Positions 51,853 to 59,585 of a DNA stretch of 64,000 nt are shown one piece after another. Source of the DNA: a virus. Positions within the stretch are counted from its first letter, which is position 1. Every line of letters starts with the position of its first letter. Under the pieces are notes generated by a model, which made no database searches, had not been told where the DNA came from, and was given only the letters and a program-made list of their open reading frames with translations. Both the position numbers and the translations under genes were made by a program. The stretch covers positions 1-64,000 of IMG/VR virus record IMGVR_UViG_3300050011_000393. One strand, 5' to 3'.

Positions 51853-53670
51853 ATGGCTGAAAATACACCGCAGACCGCACCTGTCATCGACGGAATGAAT
51901 GCACCTGCCCCTTCTGTTATGGAATCGGTATCGCCTCCGAACCTGACGCAAGGCAACTTGCCCGCTTATGGTGAGCCTGGAGCCGCGTCTGAACCTTCAA
52001 CTGTTGTGTCTCCGAACACGCCAGCAGCCCAGCCAGCGGCCGCCCCTCCGAAGCACGCACATCTGCTCGCCATGGTTCAGGGTCTCGCTGATGGGCTTTC
52101 TGGTTTTTCTGCAGGTCTGGCCAGCAAAGGGAAAGTCTCGGGCGCTGAAGTTGTTCAAAACCTCGAAGCGCAGCGTCAGCAAGCAGCGCAGTCTAAGCAA
52201 GCCGCAGCAACGGCCCAGACAGCGGCGGACACAGAAAATCGACTGAAACAAGCTACGACGAACCAGATCAATTCCAGCACGATTCATAGCAACCAGACTT
52301 TTAAAAACGAAATGGCTCTGAGCGACATGAGCGTGCAAGAAAAAGCTACAAAAATAGCGTCTGACCAGTTCAATTTATTTGCAGGTACTGGAATGAATCC
52401 CGATCAAATCAACCAGCTAGTGAAGGGCGGCGCGGTCGACGCTAAAACTTCGAACATGCTGCAAGTGAATGCTCAGCAACAATACCGCATCGCTTCTCAA
52501 TTACTGCCCGAGGATAATCCGACGGTAGTGGCAATGAAGGGCGCACTAGCTGATCCAACCACGTCCCCTGCCACTCTGGTCCAACTGAACAATCGATTGC
52601 AAGCGGAACTGAAGGGTCAAGAAGGCGTAAACGACGCGAAGATCAAAGCCGCAACTGTTGCCGCGACCGCTCCGTTTGGCGATAAGGCCGCTGACTTAAA
52701 TAAAGCGCTGCTCGACCGCTACAAAATATCAAATCCAGGCGCAACTGAATTGCCGCAAGGATATGCGCTCGACGAGAAATCCACGCCGAAAGATTTTGAC
52801 CGCGTTGATAAAATAATGCAGCAGACTGAGTCCGCATTGGCGACAAAAGCCAATCGCGATATCGTCAATGGCATGCGCGAACAAATGCTGGACCTAGCCA
52901 AGGGAGTGAAGATTCCAGGCGACGAAACAAAAAGCGGAGCGGAATATCTTGCGTCTTTGCCTGTAGGATTACAGGGACCAGTGAAAGAAATCGGAGAAGG
53001 GCGCGCCGCGCCACCGCCGTCCGGTTCGCGCAGTCCTGCCGCTCAGACTCTTAATGCCGCGTTGAACCGCGCATACCCTGATTATGACGCGACAAAGTAT
53101 CCTGCCTATCTCGACGCGCGAAAGAAATTTACTTCGGGTCCTGAATCGAAGGGCATCAACTCTCTCAATACGGTTGAGACGCATTTGGGCCGCATGCTCG
53201 ACCACTTAAATGCACCGAACACATCGGGCGGTATTACTGGCCGCGTGACGGGGTTCTTCGGTGATAAGGACGTTCAGGCTCTGGATATTGATCGCACTGC
53301 GGTCTCTACCGAACTTTCGAAGGCGTATGCTGCAGGCCAGATTTCCGAAGGCGAAGTTCGAGACTGGGAAGCGAAACTTGATATTAGGCAGCCGGGTATG
53401 ACGACAGGCAAGATGGCGACTAACATCAAAGAAATTGATGGCCTGCTCGAAGGAAAACAGAAAGCATACCAGACGCAGTGGGCGACTGCAGCTCCCTCTG
53501 CCAGTATTGTGTCCCCTGTACCGATTATTAGTTCCGACGCCTCCGCCGCGCGCGCAAACATTCGTGGCGAAAAAGCCTCCGCGCACAACGTTGGTGATTC
53601 GGTCACATTAAAGAATGGCCAGACAGTCACTATCAAGACCATGAACCCAGACGGCACCTTCACTTACTAA
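51853..53670 (+). CDS. Large interior virion protein
   Basis: 605 residues. Pro/Ala-rich N-terminus, long helical Gln/Ala region (70-270), and a conserved-looking C-terminal part with VETHLGRMLDHLNAPN, DIDRTAVSTELSKAYAAGQI, a Pro/Ser linker, and a final small beta motif VGDSVTLKNGQTVTIKTMNP. No transglycosylase motif was found, so it is not an obvious lytic ejection protein. Position fits an ejected internal protein. Confidence 0.65.
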   Translation: MAENTPQTAPVIDGMNAPAPSVMESVSPPNLTQGNLPAYGEPGAASEPSTVVSPNTPAAQPAAAPPKHAHLLAMVQGLADGLSGFSAGLASKGKVSGAEVVQNLEAQRQQAAQSKQAAATAQTAADTENRLKQATTNQINSSTIHSNQTFKNEMALSDMSVQEKATKIASDQFNLFAGTGMNPDQINQLVKGGAVDAKTSNMLQVNAQQQYRIASQLLPEDNPTVVAMKGALADPTTSPATLVQLNNRLQAELKGQEGVNDAKIKAATVAATAPFGDKAADLNKALLDRYKISNPGATELPQGYALDEKSTPKDFDRVDKIMQQTESALATKANRDIVNGMREQMLDLAKGVKIPGDETKSGAEYLASLPVGLQGPVKEIGEGRAAPPPSGSRSPAAQTLNAALNRAYPDYDATKYPAYLDARKKFTSGPESKGINSLNTVETHLGRMLDHLNAPNTSGGITGRVTGFFGDKDVQALDIDRTAVSTELSKAYAAGQISEGEVRDWEAKLDIRQPGMTTGKMATNIKEIDGLLEGKQKAYQTQWATAAPSASIVSPVPIISSDASAARANIRGEKASAHNVGDSVTLKNGQTVTIKTMNPDGTFTY

Positions 53671-53680
53671 AGAAAAAATT

Positions 53681-54979
53681 ATGGGACAAGCCAGTATCGA
53701 CGACATCGTTTCGAATCAGGGCCCGGCTGTTGCGCCTCCAACAGCGGCTGCTGCCGCCGCGCCCGTGAGCGGGACTGCGCATGTCGATGACATTGTTTCG
53801 AATCAAGGTCCTGCGCCCGGGTCTATTACCGAAGCGAATCAGAAATATAATCAACCCTTTCAGCCCGTGCCAAAAGATCCCGTCGCTCCTCCGCAGGACC
53901 ACAAGGAAGAATTGGTTAAAAGCGTCGGCGGGGATCATGGGTTAGCTGCTTATCGTGCTGCCCGAAAAGCCGTAGATGGCGTGGAGTTAATGATTAAGGC
54001 TCCTGCTGCATCATATGACGCAGCTAAAGAATTAGTTCGAAATCTCGGTACGGACATGTTGTCTAACGTCAAAGCGAATCTGACGGAAACAGACCCAAAT
54101 CACGGACAGATGTACGCAGCGCCGATTTTTCCTGCGCCGGGAGTAGGCACGGCTACACAAGCCTTTGCCGATACAGCTCCTGCGGTAAGTACGACAGCTC
54201 CTATCGCCGCTGCTACCACCGCACCCGCAGGCGATAGTCTTATGACTCGACTGACAAATCCGTTTAAGAAATGGTTGGCAACGCCGAAAGACGCAGGTGC
54301 TGCAGCAACTCAGGAGCCTACTGCCGCAGCCGTGCGAGACGTGACTGGATCTCCCGCAAGCGCGCCGATTGTTTCTCGCGAAGCAGGTACAACCGCCGCT
54401 GACGATATGTTGAACAACCTCGGAGTTCAAAAAGACGCCGCATATAAAAAGATTGATGATATTGCGGAATTTGATTTGAAGGCGGAGAAACAAAAACTCT
54501 CCGATACGAAGTACGCCATCAAGCAGCCAGGCGCAGACGTCAAGGGGCTACAGGAAGAAATGGATCTAAGCAATCAAAAAATCGCCGATGCCAATAAAAA
54601 ATTGGTCAAGGCAGGAATCAATCCCAAAGACGCCGACGAACTCAACAAGGCGTGGGAAGCGACGAAATTATTTAAGCAGGATCTCGTCAGGGCTACAAAG
54701 GCTGACGGGACTCTGGACGTGAATGTCTTGTTGAAGCGCGCAAATAGCCGCTTCAATCCTCGGTATGGCGACCGCCTCGCCCAGGCGTTTGGTAAAGGTG
54801 ACGCGCAAGCGGGCAAAGCAATCGCCTCGAAATACATTCAAGGACTCGAAGCGGCCCAGGCCGCAGGTCAGCACGCGCTCAGCACCCAGCGATTCAAACT
54901 GTGGCTGACGGGGCTTGGCGCGACTGCTGGAATCGGGAGCGCAGGATATAAAACGCTCGAGACTTTACTTGCTCCCTAA
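53681..54979 (+). CDS. Interior virion protein with N-terminal tandem repeat
   Basis: 432 residues. DDIVSNQGPA occurs twice in the first 47 residues, likely a short interaction tag. Then a helical region (AAYRAARKAVDGVELMIKAP), an Ala/Thr/Pro linker (170-245), a coiled-coil stretch (DLKAEKQKLSDTKYAIKQ) and a hydrophobic C-terminus (WLTGLGATAGIGSAGY) that could insert in a membrane. Last gene of the rightward structural block. Confidence 0.65.
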   Translation: MGQASIDDIVSNQGPAVAPPTAAAAAAPVSGTAHVDDIVSNQGPAPGSITEANQKYNQPFQPVPKDPVAPPQDHKEELVKSVGGDHGLAAYRAARKAVDGVELMIKAPAASYDAAKELVRNLGTDMLSNVKANLTETDPNHGQMYAAPIFPAPGVGTATQAFADTAPAVSTTAPIAAATTAPAGDSLMTRLTNPFKKWLATPKDAGAAATQEPTAAAVRDVTGSPASAPIVSREAGTTAADDMLNNLGVQKDAAYKKIDDIAEFDLKAEKQKLSDTKYAIKQPGADVKGLQEEMDLSNQKIADANKKLVKAGINPKDADELNKAWEATKLFKQDLVRATKADGTLDVNVLLKRANSRFNPRYGDRLAQAFGKGDAQAGKAIASKYIQGLEAAQAAGQHALSTQRFKLWLTGLGATAGIGSAGYKTLETLLAP

Positions 54980-55041
54980 TCGCCGAAGCAATATAAAGTC
55001 CAGAACCCGCCAAGAATCGCACAGATAAATAGTAAAATCAT
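54976..55041 (-). CDS. Tiny hydrophobic peptide (leftward), uncertain
   Basis: 21 residues, MILLFICAILGGFWTLYCF. ATG overlaps the stop of the upstream leftward gene (ATGA), and the end overlaps the stop of the convergent structural gene. Single membrane-span candidate; too short to be sure. Confidence 0.3.
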   Translation of the reverse strand: MILLFICAILGGFWTLYCFGD

Positions 55042-55196
55042 GATTGCCTCTCTGCGTTGAGAATGGCGACTTCGGGTCCGTCGTTTGCAGGGTCTTGTTG
55101 CTCGATTTGATCCACCAAATCATTATAGCCCCCGAACCGCAGCGTCCGCTTGATTAAGATGTAATCATCTGAACTCACTTCTATTTTGAATTTCAC
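55038..55196 (-). CDS. Small hypothetical protein (leftward)
   Basis: 52 residues from GTG 55196, which has GGAGG seven bases upstream; a longer TTG start at 55235 has poor spacing. Sequence KFKIEVSSDDYILIKRTLRF, NDLVDQIEQQDPANDG. A repressor-type palindrome lies about 50 bp upstream with a TACTAT -10 box on this strand, so it is probably under the same control as other operator genes. Confidence 0.5.
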   Translation of the reverse strand: MKFKIEVSSDDYILIKRTLRFGGYNDLVDQIEQQDPANDGPEVAILNAERQS

Positions 55197-55247
55197 AGTG
55201 TTGCCTCCAATTCCTACAGTGTACAGATGTTTCAAATCCTTGGCAAT

Positions 55248-55261
55248 AGTACTTTAGTACC
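55248..55261 (-). promoter_or_regulatory. Operator palindrome at a leftward promoter
   Basis: AGTACTTTAGTACC on the plus strand. On the minus strand it continues into a TACTAT -10 box, the same geometry as at 18901 and 32276; the -35 box is weak. It faces the small leftward genes. Confidence 0.65.
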
Positions 55262-55279
55262 AAGAGTTTGGCGCTTTAA

Positions 55280-55302
55280 GACTTTTCATTACATAGTTAG
55301 TA
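55280..55302 (+). promoter_or_regulatory. Degenerate late-promoter element, copy 7
   Basis: GACTTTT-CATTA-CATAGTTAG; close to copy 2 (23316) but with CATAGTTAG for CATAAGTAG. It lies 13 bp before the ATG at 55315. Confidence 0.4.
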
Positions 55303-55314
55303 TAGGAGCGTGAC

Positions 55315-55512
55315 ATGGAGCGGTCACCAATCTGCCCGAACTGTCTCTCGAAGTTTAATGATATTCGAGGGTGCATTTACGTCGACGGCAAAGTGACAGG
55401 CCGCCGATGCGAAGATGATTGGCATCGAGGAATAGGGTACGATCCCAACAAATGGGACCTAAGCGAGTTCGATACTGAATTTTTATCTGAGCAGAAAGTT
55501 TCTTCAAGGTGA
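55315..55512 (+). CDS. Small zinc-finger protein
   Basis: 65 residues, ATG after AGGAG. ICPNCLSKFNDIRGCIYVDG and RRCEDDWHRG provide CxxC plus C and H ligands for one zinc. Acidic C-terminus. Followed 3 bp later by the holin-like gene. Confidence 0.6.
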   Translation: MERSPICPNCLSKFNDIRGCIYVDGKVTGRRCEDDWHRGIGYDPNKWDLSEFDTEFLSEQKVSSR

Positions 55513-55515
55513 CTT

Positions 55516-55788
55516 GTGACAGATTTCGAGACGCTGGTAATAAAAGAACTTGGCGACATTCGGGCAATCGGCACGGCCACCGCGCAAAGAGTCGAGTCAC
55601 TGGAGAATCGGCTATTCGATGGAAATTCCAGCGTAGTGAGCACTCTGCAGGCCGACATTCAAGAAATTAAAGACGACCGCAAGTCCGATGCACGCTGGAG
55701 TCGAATACACAACGTGGCACATTACAGCTTGACGCCTATCGTAGTTGCTCTCCACGCCATTGCTCGTCATTTTGGAATCGAAATTTAA
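55516..55788 (+). CDS. Coiled-coil protein with C-terminal membrane segment
   Basis: 90 residues, GTG start. Heptad-rich region (LGDIRAIGTATAQRVESLEN; LQADIQEIKDDRKSD) then a hydrophobic C-terminus (YSLTPIVVALHAIARHFGI). The layout, coiled coil followed by one membrane helix, is that of XhlA-like proteins that assist holins; function here is inferred. Converges on the leftward NusG-like gene with a 4-bp overlap. Confidence 0.55.
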   Translation: MTDFETLVIKELGDIRAIGTATAQRVESLENRLFDGNSSVVSTLQADIQEIKDDRKSDARWSRIHNVAHYSLTPIVVALHAIARHFGIEI

Positions 55789-57146
55789 TTCAAAATTCCC
55801 CAGAATTTGCGCTCGGCGGCAGGCGTTTTAGGCAAACGCTTAACGCTGGTTATATCCGCGCGCACCAAGAAATATCGGCCAGTAGGAAAATTCACCCGGA
55901 CGATTACGCCTTGTCGATCAATCTTCGTCACTGTGCCACAATATTTCGCCGCGTCTCCCGCTAGGATTTCGACAAAATCTCCGCCATGAACCCCCAATAA
56001 AGTTGGGGGATTGTGCCCACCCATCATTTGGAGCACGTCTGCATGTGGAACCTCGACGGCATGCATGAATGTGCCCTCGTCGTCGCAGACTGTAGCCATT
56101 TCTGCAATTCCTCGAATCCGAGTCAATTTGCGCGTCAGAGCGGCCGAGGAACTCCGCGCGAAGATATATCCAAATGCCAGTTCGCCATCGGCGTTCAGCG
56201 GCGCGAAAATTTGCGCGGGCTTCTTGCCGAAAATGCGTTTTCCTTGTTCGCGGAGCGTCGGCATAATTTGCGCCATGCGGTGCTCCGACGAGATCTCCAA
56301 CATGCACCACGGCGTGTCCTCGAGGCTATCGATGCGGCCGAACGACACGAGCGGAGAAGTCTCCAGCGGCGGCGCGGCAAAGCGCATAAATTTGACGCGC
56401 CGGTTTCGTGCCTGGCACCGTTTGCTGAGTCCTGCGCCAGTCAGAGAAGCCTGGTGAGTCAAACTGCGGAGATATGCGCCGACGGCAACGGCCTGTACAT
56501 TCTTGTCCGCAAGAAGTTTCTCGATCACGGGTCGAAAGATTTTACGGACGGCAGGGGTCGGCATAAGGAAATATCGGGCCACGTCCGAATAGTTCTGGGT
56601 CTCGGCATAGGCGACGATCATGTCCGTCAAGGACCCATGTTCCGTGGATTCTACGCCAGCTTTGCGGAGAATAGGTCGCAGAATCTCCGCATCCGGTTTC
56701 ACGCCCAACAAGATCAAGGACCCAATGGACTGTTCGATGATGCGCAAATTTTGCCATACCCTTGTTTGTATAAAGCCGTGAACCTGGCCGATGAAACTCT
56801 GCGATTTGCCCAAGAGCCAATATTCGGCGAACAGCTCCTGAAACTCAGGCCGCAGGCGTTCGAGCAACGGAATTAATTTGTCAGGATAATCACGCGCGAA
56901 CGATTTGAAGTCGATGATGCTGCTACTCTCAGGGAGAGTCTCGGCGGACAGCAGAGGATTCTCTTCATTGCGATTAAAGGCTTCGTAACTCGCAGCGTCA
57001 GAGACGTGGTCCATGTAGGATTGCACGCCCTGGGTACCATCCCCCTTCATGCGCGCTTTGCCGCGTAACCACTTGCCGCCCCAAGCGCCGTAACTTCTCC
57101 GGCCTAACCCCCGAGGTGCCCGCCACCCGCACGAATATGTCTTCAT
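55785..57146 (-). CDS. NusG/KOW-like transcription factor with long N-terminal extension
   Basis: 453 residues. The C-terminal part matches NusG layout: an NGN-like region at about 279-375 (PWCMLEISSEHRMAQIMPTL, IFAPLNADGELAFGYIFARS), and a KOW region at about 388-438 (GDFVEILAGDAAKYCGTVTK...VNFPTGRYFLV). NusG-family proteins bind RNA polymerase and affect pausing or termination. The first 270 residues are extra: basic Gly/Arg-rich start, then helical segments, two resembling helix-turn-helix (112-135, 186-207). It may be a phage antitermination factor. ATG overlaps the stop of the SprT-like gene. Confidence 0.65.
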   Translation of the reverse strand: MKTYSCGWRAPRGLGRRSYGAWGGKWLRGKARMKGDGTQGVQSYMDHVSDAASYEAFNRNEENPLLSAETLPESSSIIDFKSFARDYPDKLIPLLERLRPEFQELFAEYWLLGKSQSFIGQVHGFIQTRVWQNLRIIEQSIGSLILLGVKPDAEILRPILRKAGVESTEHGSLTDMIVAYAETQNYSDVARYFLMPTPAVRKIFRPVIEKLLADKNVQAVAVGAYLRSLTHQASLTGAGLSKRCQARNRRVKFMRFAAPPLETSPLVSFGRIDSLEDTPWCMLEISSEHRMAQIMPTLREQGKRIFGKKPAQIFAPLNADGELAFGYIFARSSSAALTRKLTRIRGIAEMATVCDDEGTFMHAVEVPHADVLQMMGGHNPPTLLGVHGGDFVEILAGDAAKYCGTVTKIDRQGVIVRVNFPTGRYFLVRADITSVKRLPKTPAAERKFWGILN

Positions 57147-57451
57147 AGATTTCTCAGCCCCTTGATTTTCTTCTGTGCGATTTTCCAGTATCGATTTACC
57201 ATTGTTTCAAAAACCGCGCCGTGTTCCAGCAGAGGCTCGGCCACATGTAACATCTCGTGGACCATGGTCTTTCCCCAGCGTTTGTGGCCCGCGTTTATAA
57301 AAATCACGGGGAGCATGAAGTCGTTGTCGAACAAGGTGACACCATTGCAGCGGGGAATCCAGGGGTCGTCAATGACGATGACGACCGCTGACGGGAGATT
57401 ATTCTTCCAAATGATTTTATTGAGTTGCTTGTATGCGGTTTCTGGCCTCAT
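57143..57451 (-). CDS. SprT-like zinc metalloprotein
   Basis: 102 residues. KTMVHEMLHVAEPLLEHGAV then FETMVNRYW contains HExxH plus a downstream His, the SprT-like metallopeptidase signature. Some family members process protein-DNA crosslinks; role here unknown. The ATG is 7 bp past the -10 box of the operator promoter at 57459-57487, with no ribosome site, so the mRNA is probably leaderless. Coupled by ATGA to the NusG-like gene. Confidence 0.72.
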   Translation of the reverse strand: MRPETAYKQLNKIIWKNNLPSAVVIVIDDPWIPRCNGVTLFDNDFMLPVIFINAGHKRWGKTMVHEMLHVAEPLLEHGAVFETMVNRYWKIAQKKIKGLRNL

Positions 57452-57458
57452 GAAAACA

Positions 57459-57487
57459 AGGGTACTAAAGCACTAGTACCCTGTCAA
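57459..57487 (-). promoter_or_regulatory. Leftward promoter with divergent operator copy
   Basis: On the minus strand: TTGACA (57487-57482), 17-bp spacer, TACCCT (57464-57459). The palindrome variant AGTGCTTTAGTACC (plus strand 57461-57474) overlaps the -10 box, with an extra GGTACTAG half-site in the spacer. Drives the SprT-like and NusG-like genes. Confidence 0.7.
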
Positions 57488-57655
57488 GTCTTTTTCTTCT
57501 TCGGTAAAATACCGCTCGATGCCGTCGCGATAGCGGCGTTTTACATTGCCCGCCCAGCCTTGTTCTGGGTGCTCGACCACAGCACGCTCTTCCCAGTCGC
57601 GCACTTTACCAGGAAGAGCGGGCGGGAATAGCCAAGATAGGATACGTGCAATCAT
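57473..57655 (-). CDS. Small hypothetical protein
   Basis: 60 residues. N-terminal hydrophobic stretch (ARILSWLFPPALPG) then a charged, aromatic helix (RDWEERAVVEHPEQGWAGNV, KRRYRDGIERYF). ATG adjoins the stop of the upstream gene. Possibly membrane-associated; function unknown. Confidence 0.55.
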   Translation of the reverse strand: MIARILSWLFPPALPGKVRDWEERAVVEHPEQGWAGNVKRRYRDGIERYFTEEEKDLTGY

Positions 57656-58053
57656 TATCGCTTCACAATCGGCTCACGCAGAGAGCCATCTTGCGCGTTA
57701 TCGAAGCGGCCATAACGGAAGCGGTCGCGGACCAGAACTGCGCCGTCGAAGCTCGGGTCGTAAATGTTGCCGCTGACTTTTTTCTTGTCGACCTTGCCGT
57801 AACCCATGATGCCATAGATGATACCAGTGGCGATGTCGACCATGAACGCGCCCGAGCTGCCGATGTCTAGGCGCGCATATTTCTTGCCGAAAAACCCATG
57901 GACCTGGTCGTTGGCGTGGGTGAACCCATGACGGTTGTAGTGATCACAGTTCGCGGCTATCTGCCACGCGGCTAGAATTTCGTTAAACCTATCGCGCTTC
58001 GCTGCAGGAATCCCTGTTGTGATGTTGCTGCTCATTGTGCCCGCTTCGGTCAT
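57655..58053 (-). CDS. Hypothetical protein under operator control
   Basis: 132 residues from ATG 58053 with GGAGG eight bases upstream; the longer frame crosses the promoter and is unlikely. Segments FNEILAAWQIAANCDHYNRH, KYARLDIGSSGAFMVDIATG and GIIYGIMGYGKVDKKKVSG. Similar phage proteins are common in early regions but I know no function. First gene of the leftward set starting at the operator at 58106. Confidence 0.6.
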   Translation of the reverse strand: MTEAGTMSSNITTGIPAAKRDRFNEILAAWQIAANCDHYNRHGFTHANDQVHGFFGKKYARLDIGSSGAFMVDIATGIIYGIMGYGKVDKKKVSGNIYDPSFDGAVLVRDRFRYGRFDNAQDGSLREPIVKR

Positions 58054-58103
58054 TGTGATTGCCTCCGTGCGTACAACAATACGAAATTGTACAAAAACAT
58101 GCA

Positions 58104-58127
58104 ATAGTACGAAAGTACTAGTTGACA
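58104..58127. promoter_or_regulatory. Operator in a divergent promoter region
   Basis: Perfect palindrome AGTACGAAAGTACT at 58106-58119. Leftward, it overlaps a TACTAT -10 box (58109-58104). Rightward, TTGACA lies at 58122-58127 with a weak CACCCT 17 bp downstream. One repressor dimer could control both the leftward gene at 58053 and the secreted-protein cassette. Confidence 0.65.
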
Positions 58128-58168
58128 GATGGTACTCGATGTGGCACCCTGATTGCAGGGGATACCTC

Positions 58169-58513
58169 ATGCGTCTGTTTTGGATTTTATTGTTGGCTCT
58201 TTGTTTGATTGGCTGTGCCCAGTCCAGTCCATCACCGATACCGACTACCCTGACGGTCACCCCGGCTAGTTTGCCCGTGGCGCGCGCTGGGGAGGTCTAT
58301 GCCGTGCAATTAACCGCCATAGGGGGTTCCGCACCATATTCTTGGTCCGTCGCCTCTGGCGGGCTCCCAGTAGGGGTTACGTTAAGTCCTGCAGGGGTCT
58401 TGGCAGGGGTTCCCCAGCAGTCAGGCTCGTTCAATTTCGTCATTCAAGTAACAGATTCGGCTACATCCGTGGCTAAAATTCAAATCAGGGGGAAGAAAGA
58501 TGCAAATTCGTAG
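58169..58513 (+). CDS. Secreted lipoprotein with putative-Ig domain
   Basis: 114 residues from ATG 58169. N-terminal signal MRLFWILLLALCLIGC ends in a lipobox-like LIGC, so the protein is probably lipidated at that Cys. One He_PIG-type domain follows: AVQLTAIGGSAPYSWSVASG, LPVGVTLSPAGVLAGVPQQS. Such domains mediate adhesion or carbohydrate contact on the cell surface. First gene of a three-gene secreted cassette. Confidence 0.7.
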   Translation: MRLFWILLLALCLIGCAQSSPSPIPTTLTVTPASLPVARAGEVYAVQLTAIGGSAPYSWSVASGGLPVGVTLSPAGVLAGVPQQSGSFNFVIQVTDSATSVAKIQIRGKKDANS

Positions 58514-59174
58514 ATGGTTATTCGCGTTTTTTATGCTGGTGTCGTTCGCACTGCCATGGCAGGCGAAGGCCCAGGACAAAGCAACTAAATCGCTGACGCT
58601 GACCGTCAATTCCGGCACAGTGGCAATTTCGACGGCCACGATTCCCGGGGGCATGGTCGGGTTGGCGTATTCCACAACGATTGCCGCGACTGGTGGCCTT
58701 TCGCCATATAATTTCACAGTGACTGCGGGAGCTCTTCCGGCAGGATTGACTCTCGCATCCACCACGGGAATTTTATCCGGAACGCCGACAACCGCAGGGT
58801 CCAGTACATTCACGGTTCAGGTGGTCGACGCCGAAACACCGACCGTCACTGCTACCCAGGCATACACTCTCGTCATTGTGCCTACACTCACGATCACGAC
58901 TTCAACCTTGCCCGCGGCTAACATCGGCGTCAATTACTCGACGACCATCGTGGCCACAGGCGGAGTGAGTCCGTACACATTCGCAGTCACGACAGGCGCG
59001 CTGCCTTCTGGCTTGACACTCTCATCGACGGGTGTAATTTCAGGGACGCCTACTTCTGCGGGATCCTTCTCGTTTACCATCACGGTCACCGACAGCGGGT
59101 CTAACATTGTCCGCTTGGAGATCAAAACAAACATCGAAATCGCGGCGGTCATTACGAAGGGCGACCGCTCGTGA
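58500..59174 (+). CDS. Secreted protein with two putative-Ig domains
   Basis: 224 residues. Signal peptide (WLFAFFMLVSFALPWQAKAQ, cleavage after AKA). Two He_PIG repeats: GLAYSTTIAATGGLSPYNFT...LPAGLTLASTTGILSGTP and GVNYSTTIVATGGVSPYTFA...LPSGLTLSSTGVISGTP. Overlaps neighbours at both ends, indicating one operon. Strongly resembles host-type surface proteins and may alter the infected cell's surface. Confidence 0.72.
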   Translation: MQIRRWLFAFFMLVSFALPWQAKAQDKATKSLTLTVNSGTVAISTATIPGGMVGLAYSTTIAATGGLSPYNFTVTAGALPAGLTLASTTGILSGTPTTAGSSTFTVQVVDAETPTVTATQAYTLVIVPTLTITTSTLPAANIGVNYSTTIVATGGVSPYTFAVTTGALPSGLTLSSTGVISGTPTSAGSFSFTITVTDSGSNIVRLEIKTNIEIAAVITKGDRS

Positions 59175-59512
59175 AATTGATTCGCACAGGGGTTTTGGCT
59201 CTCGCGTTGCTGGCTTCGGCCAGCGGCGCGGGGGCGCAGGACAAAACAACGCACTCGTATGCAGTCACTGTCGGGCATGTGGTGACCTTATCCTGGACTG
59301 CGTCAACGACCACGGACGTGACCGCCTATAATATTTATGTCAGCGGGACTTCAGGTGGGCCATACACTCGTATTGGGACCACGCCATTGCCGCAGTTTAT
59401 GGATTTAGGTGGAATCGCAGGCACAAAATACTTTTATGTTGTGACGGCGGTTGACGGCAACGGGGAGAGCGCATTTTCGAGCGAAGTCTCGGTCACACTT
59501 CCCACGCCATAA
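59171..59512 (+). CDS. Secreted fibronectin type III protein
   Basis: 113 residues, GTG start overlapping the upstream stop. Signal peptide (TGVLALALLASASGAGAQ), then one FnIII domain: HVVTLSWTASTTTDVTAYNI, GGPYTRIGTTPLPQ, KYFYVVTAVDGNGESAFSSE. The SWTAS...YN(I/V)Y wording is common in Acidobacteriota surface proteins. Third gene of the secreted cassette. Confidence 0.72.
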   Translation: MKLIRTGVLALALLASASGAGAQDKTTHSYAVTVGHVVTLSWTASTTTDVTAYNIYVSGTSGGPYTRIGTTPLPQFMDLGGIAGTKYFYVVTAVDGNGESAFSSEVSVTLPTP

Positions 59513-59518
59513 TAGTTC

Positions 59519-59546
59519 TTGACATTGTCCGAGAGTTTGATACCAT
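59519..59546 (+). promoter_or_regulatory. Promoter for the structured-RNA/tmRNA region
   Basis: TTGACA (59519-59524), 16-bp spacer, TACCAT (59541-59546). No ORF follows; the next 500 bp are non-coding and structured. Confidence 0.6.
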
Positions 59547-59585
59547 CAGATTTGCCGTTTAAGCGGCTGGTGGAAGGAAATGGTT

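Noticed and set aside
53681-53830. Short repeat array as CRISPR
   Set aside because: Only two copies of an encoded peptide repeat (DDIVSNQGPA) in a clear gene; no regular spacers or cas genes elsewhere.
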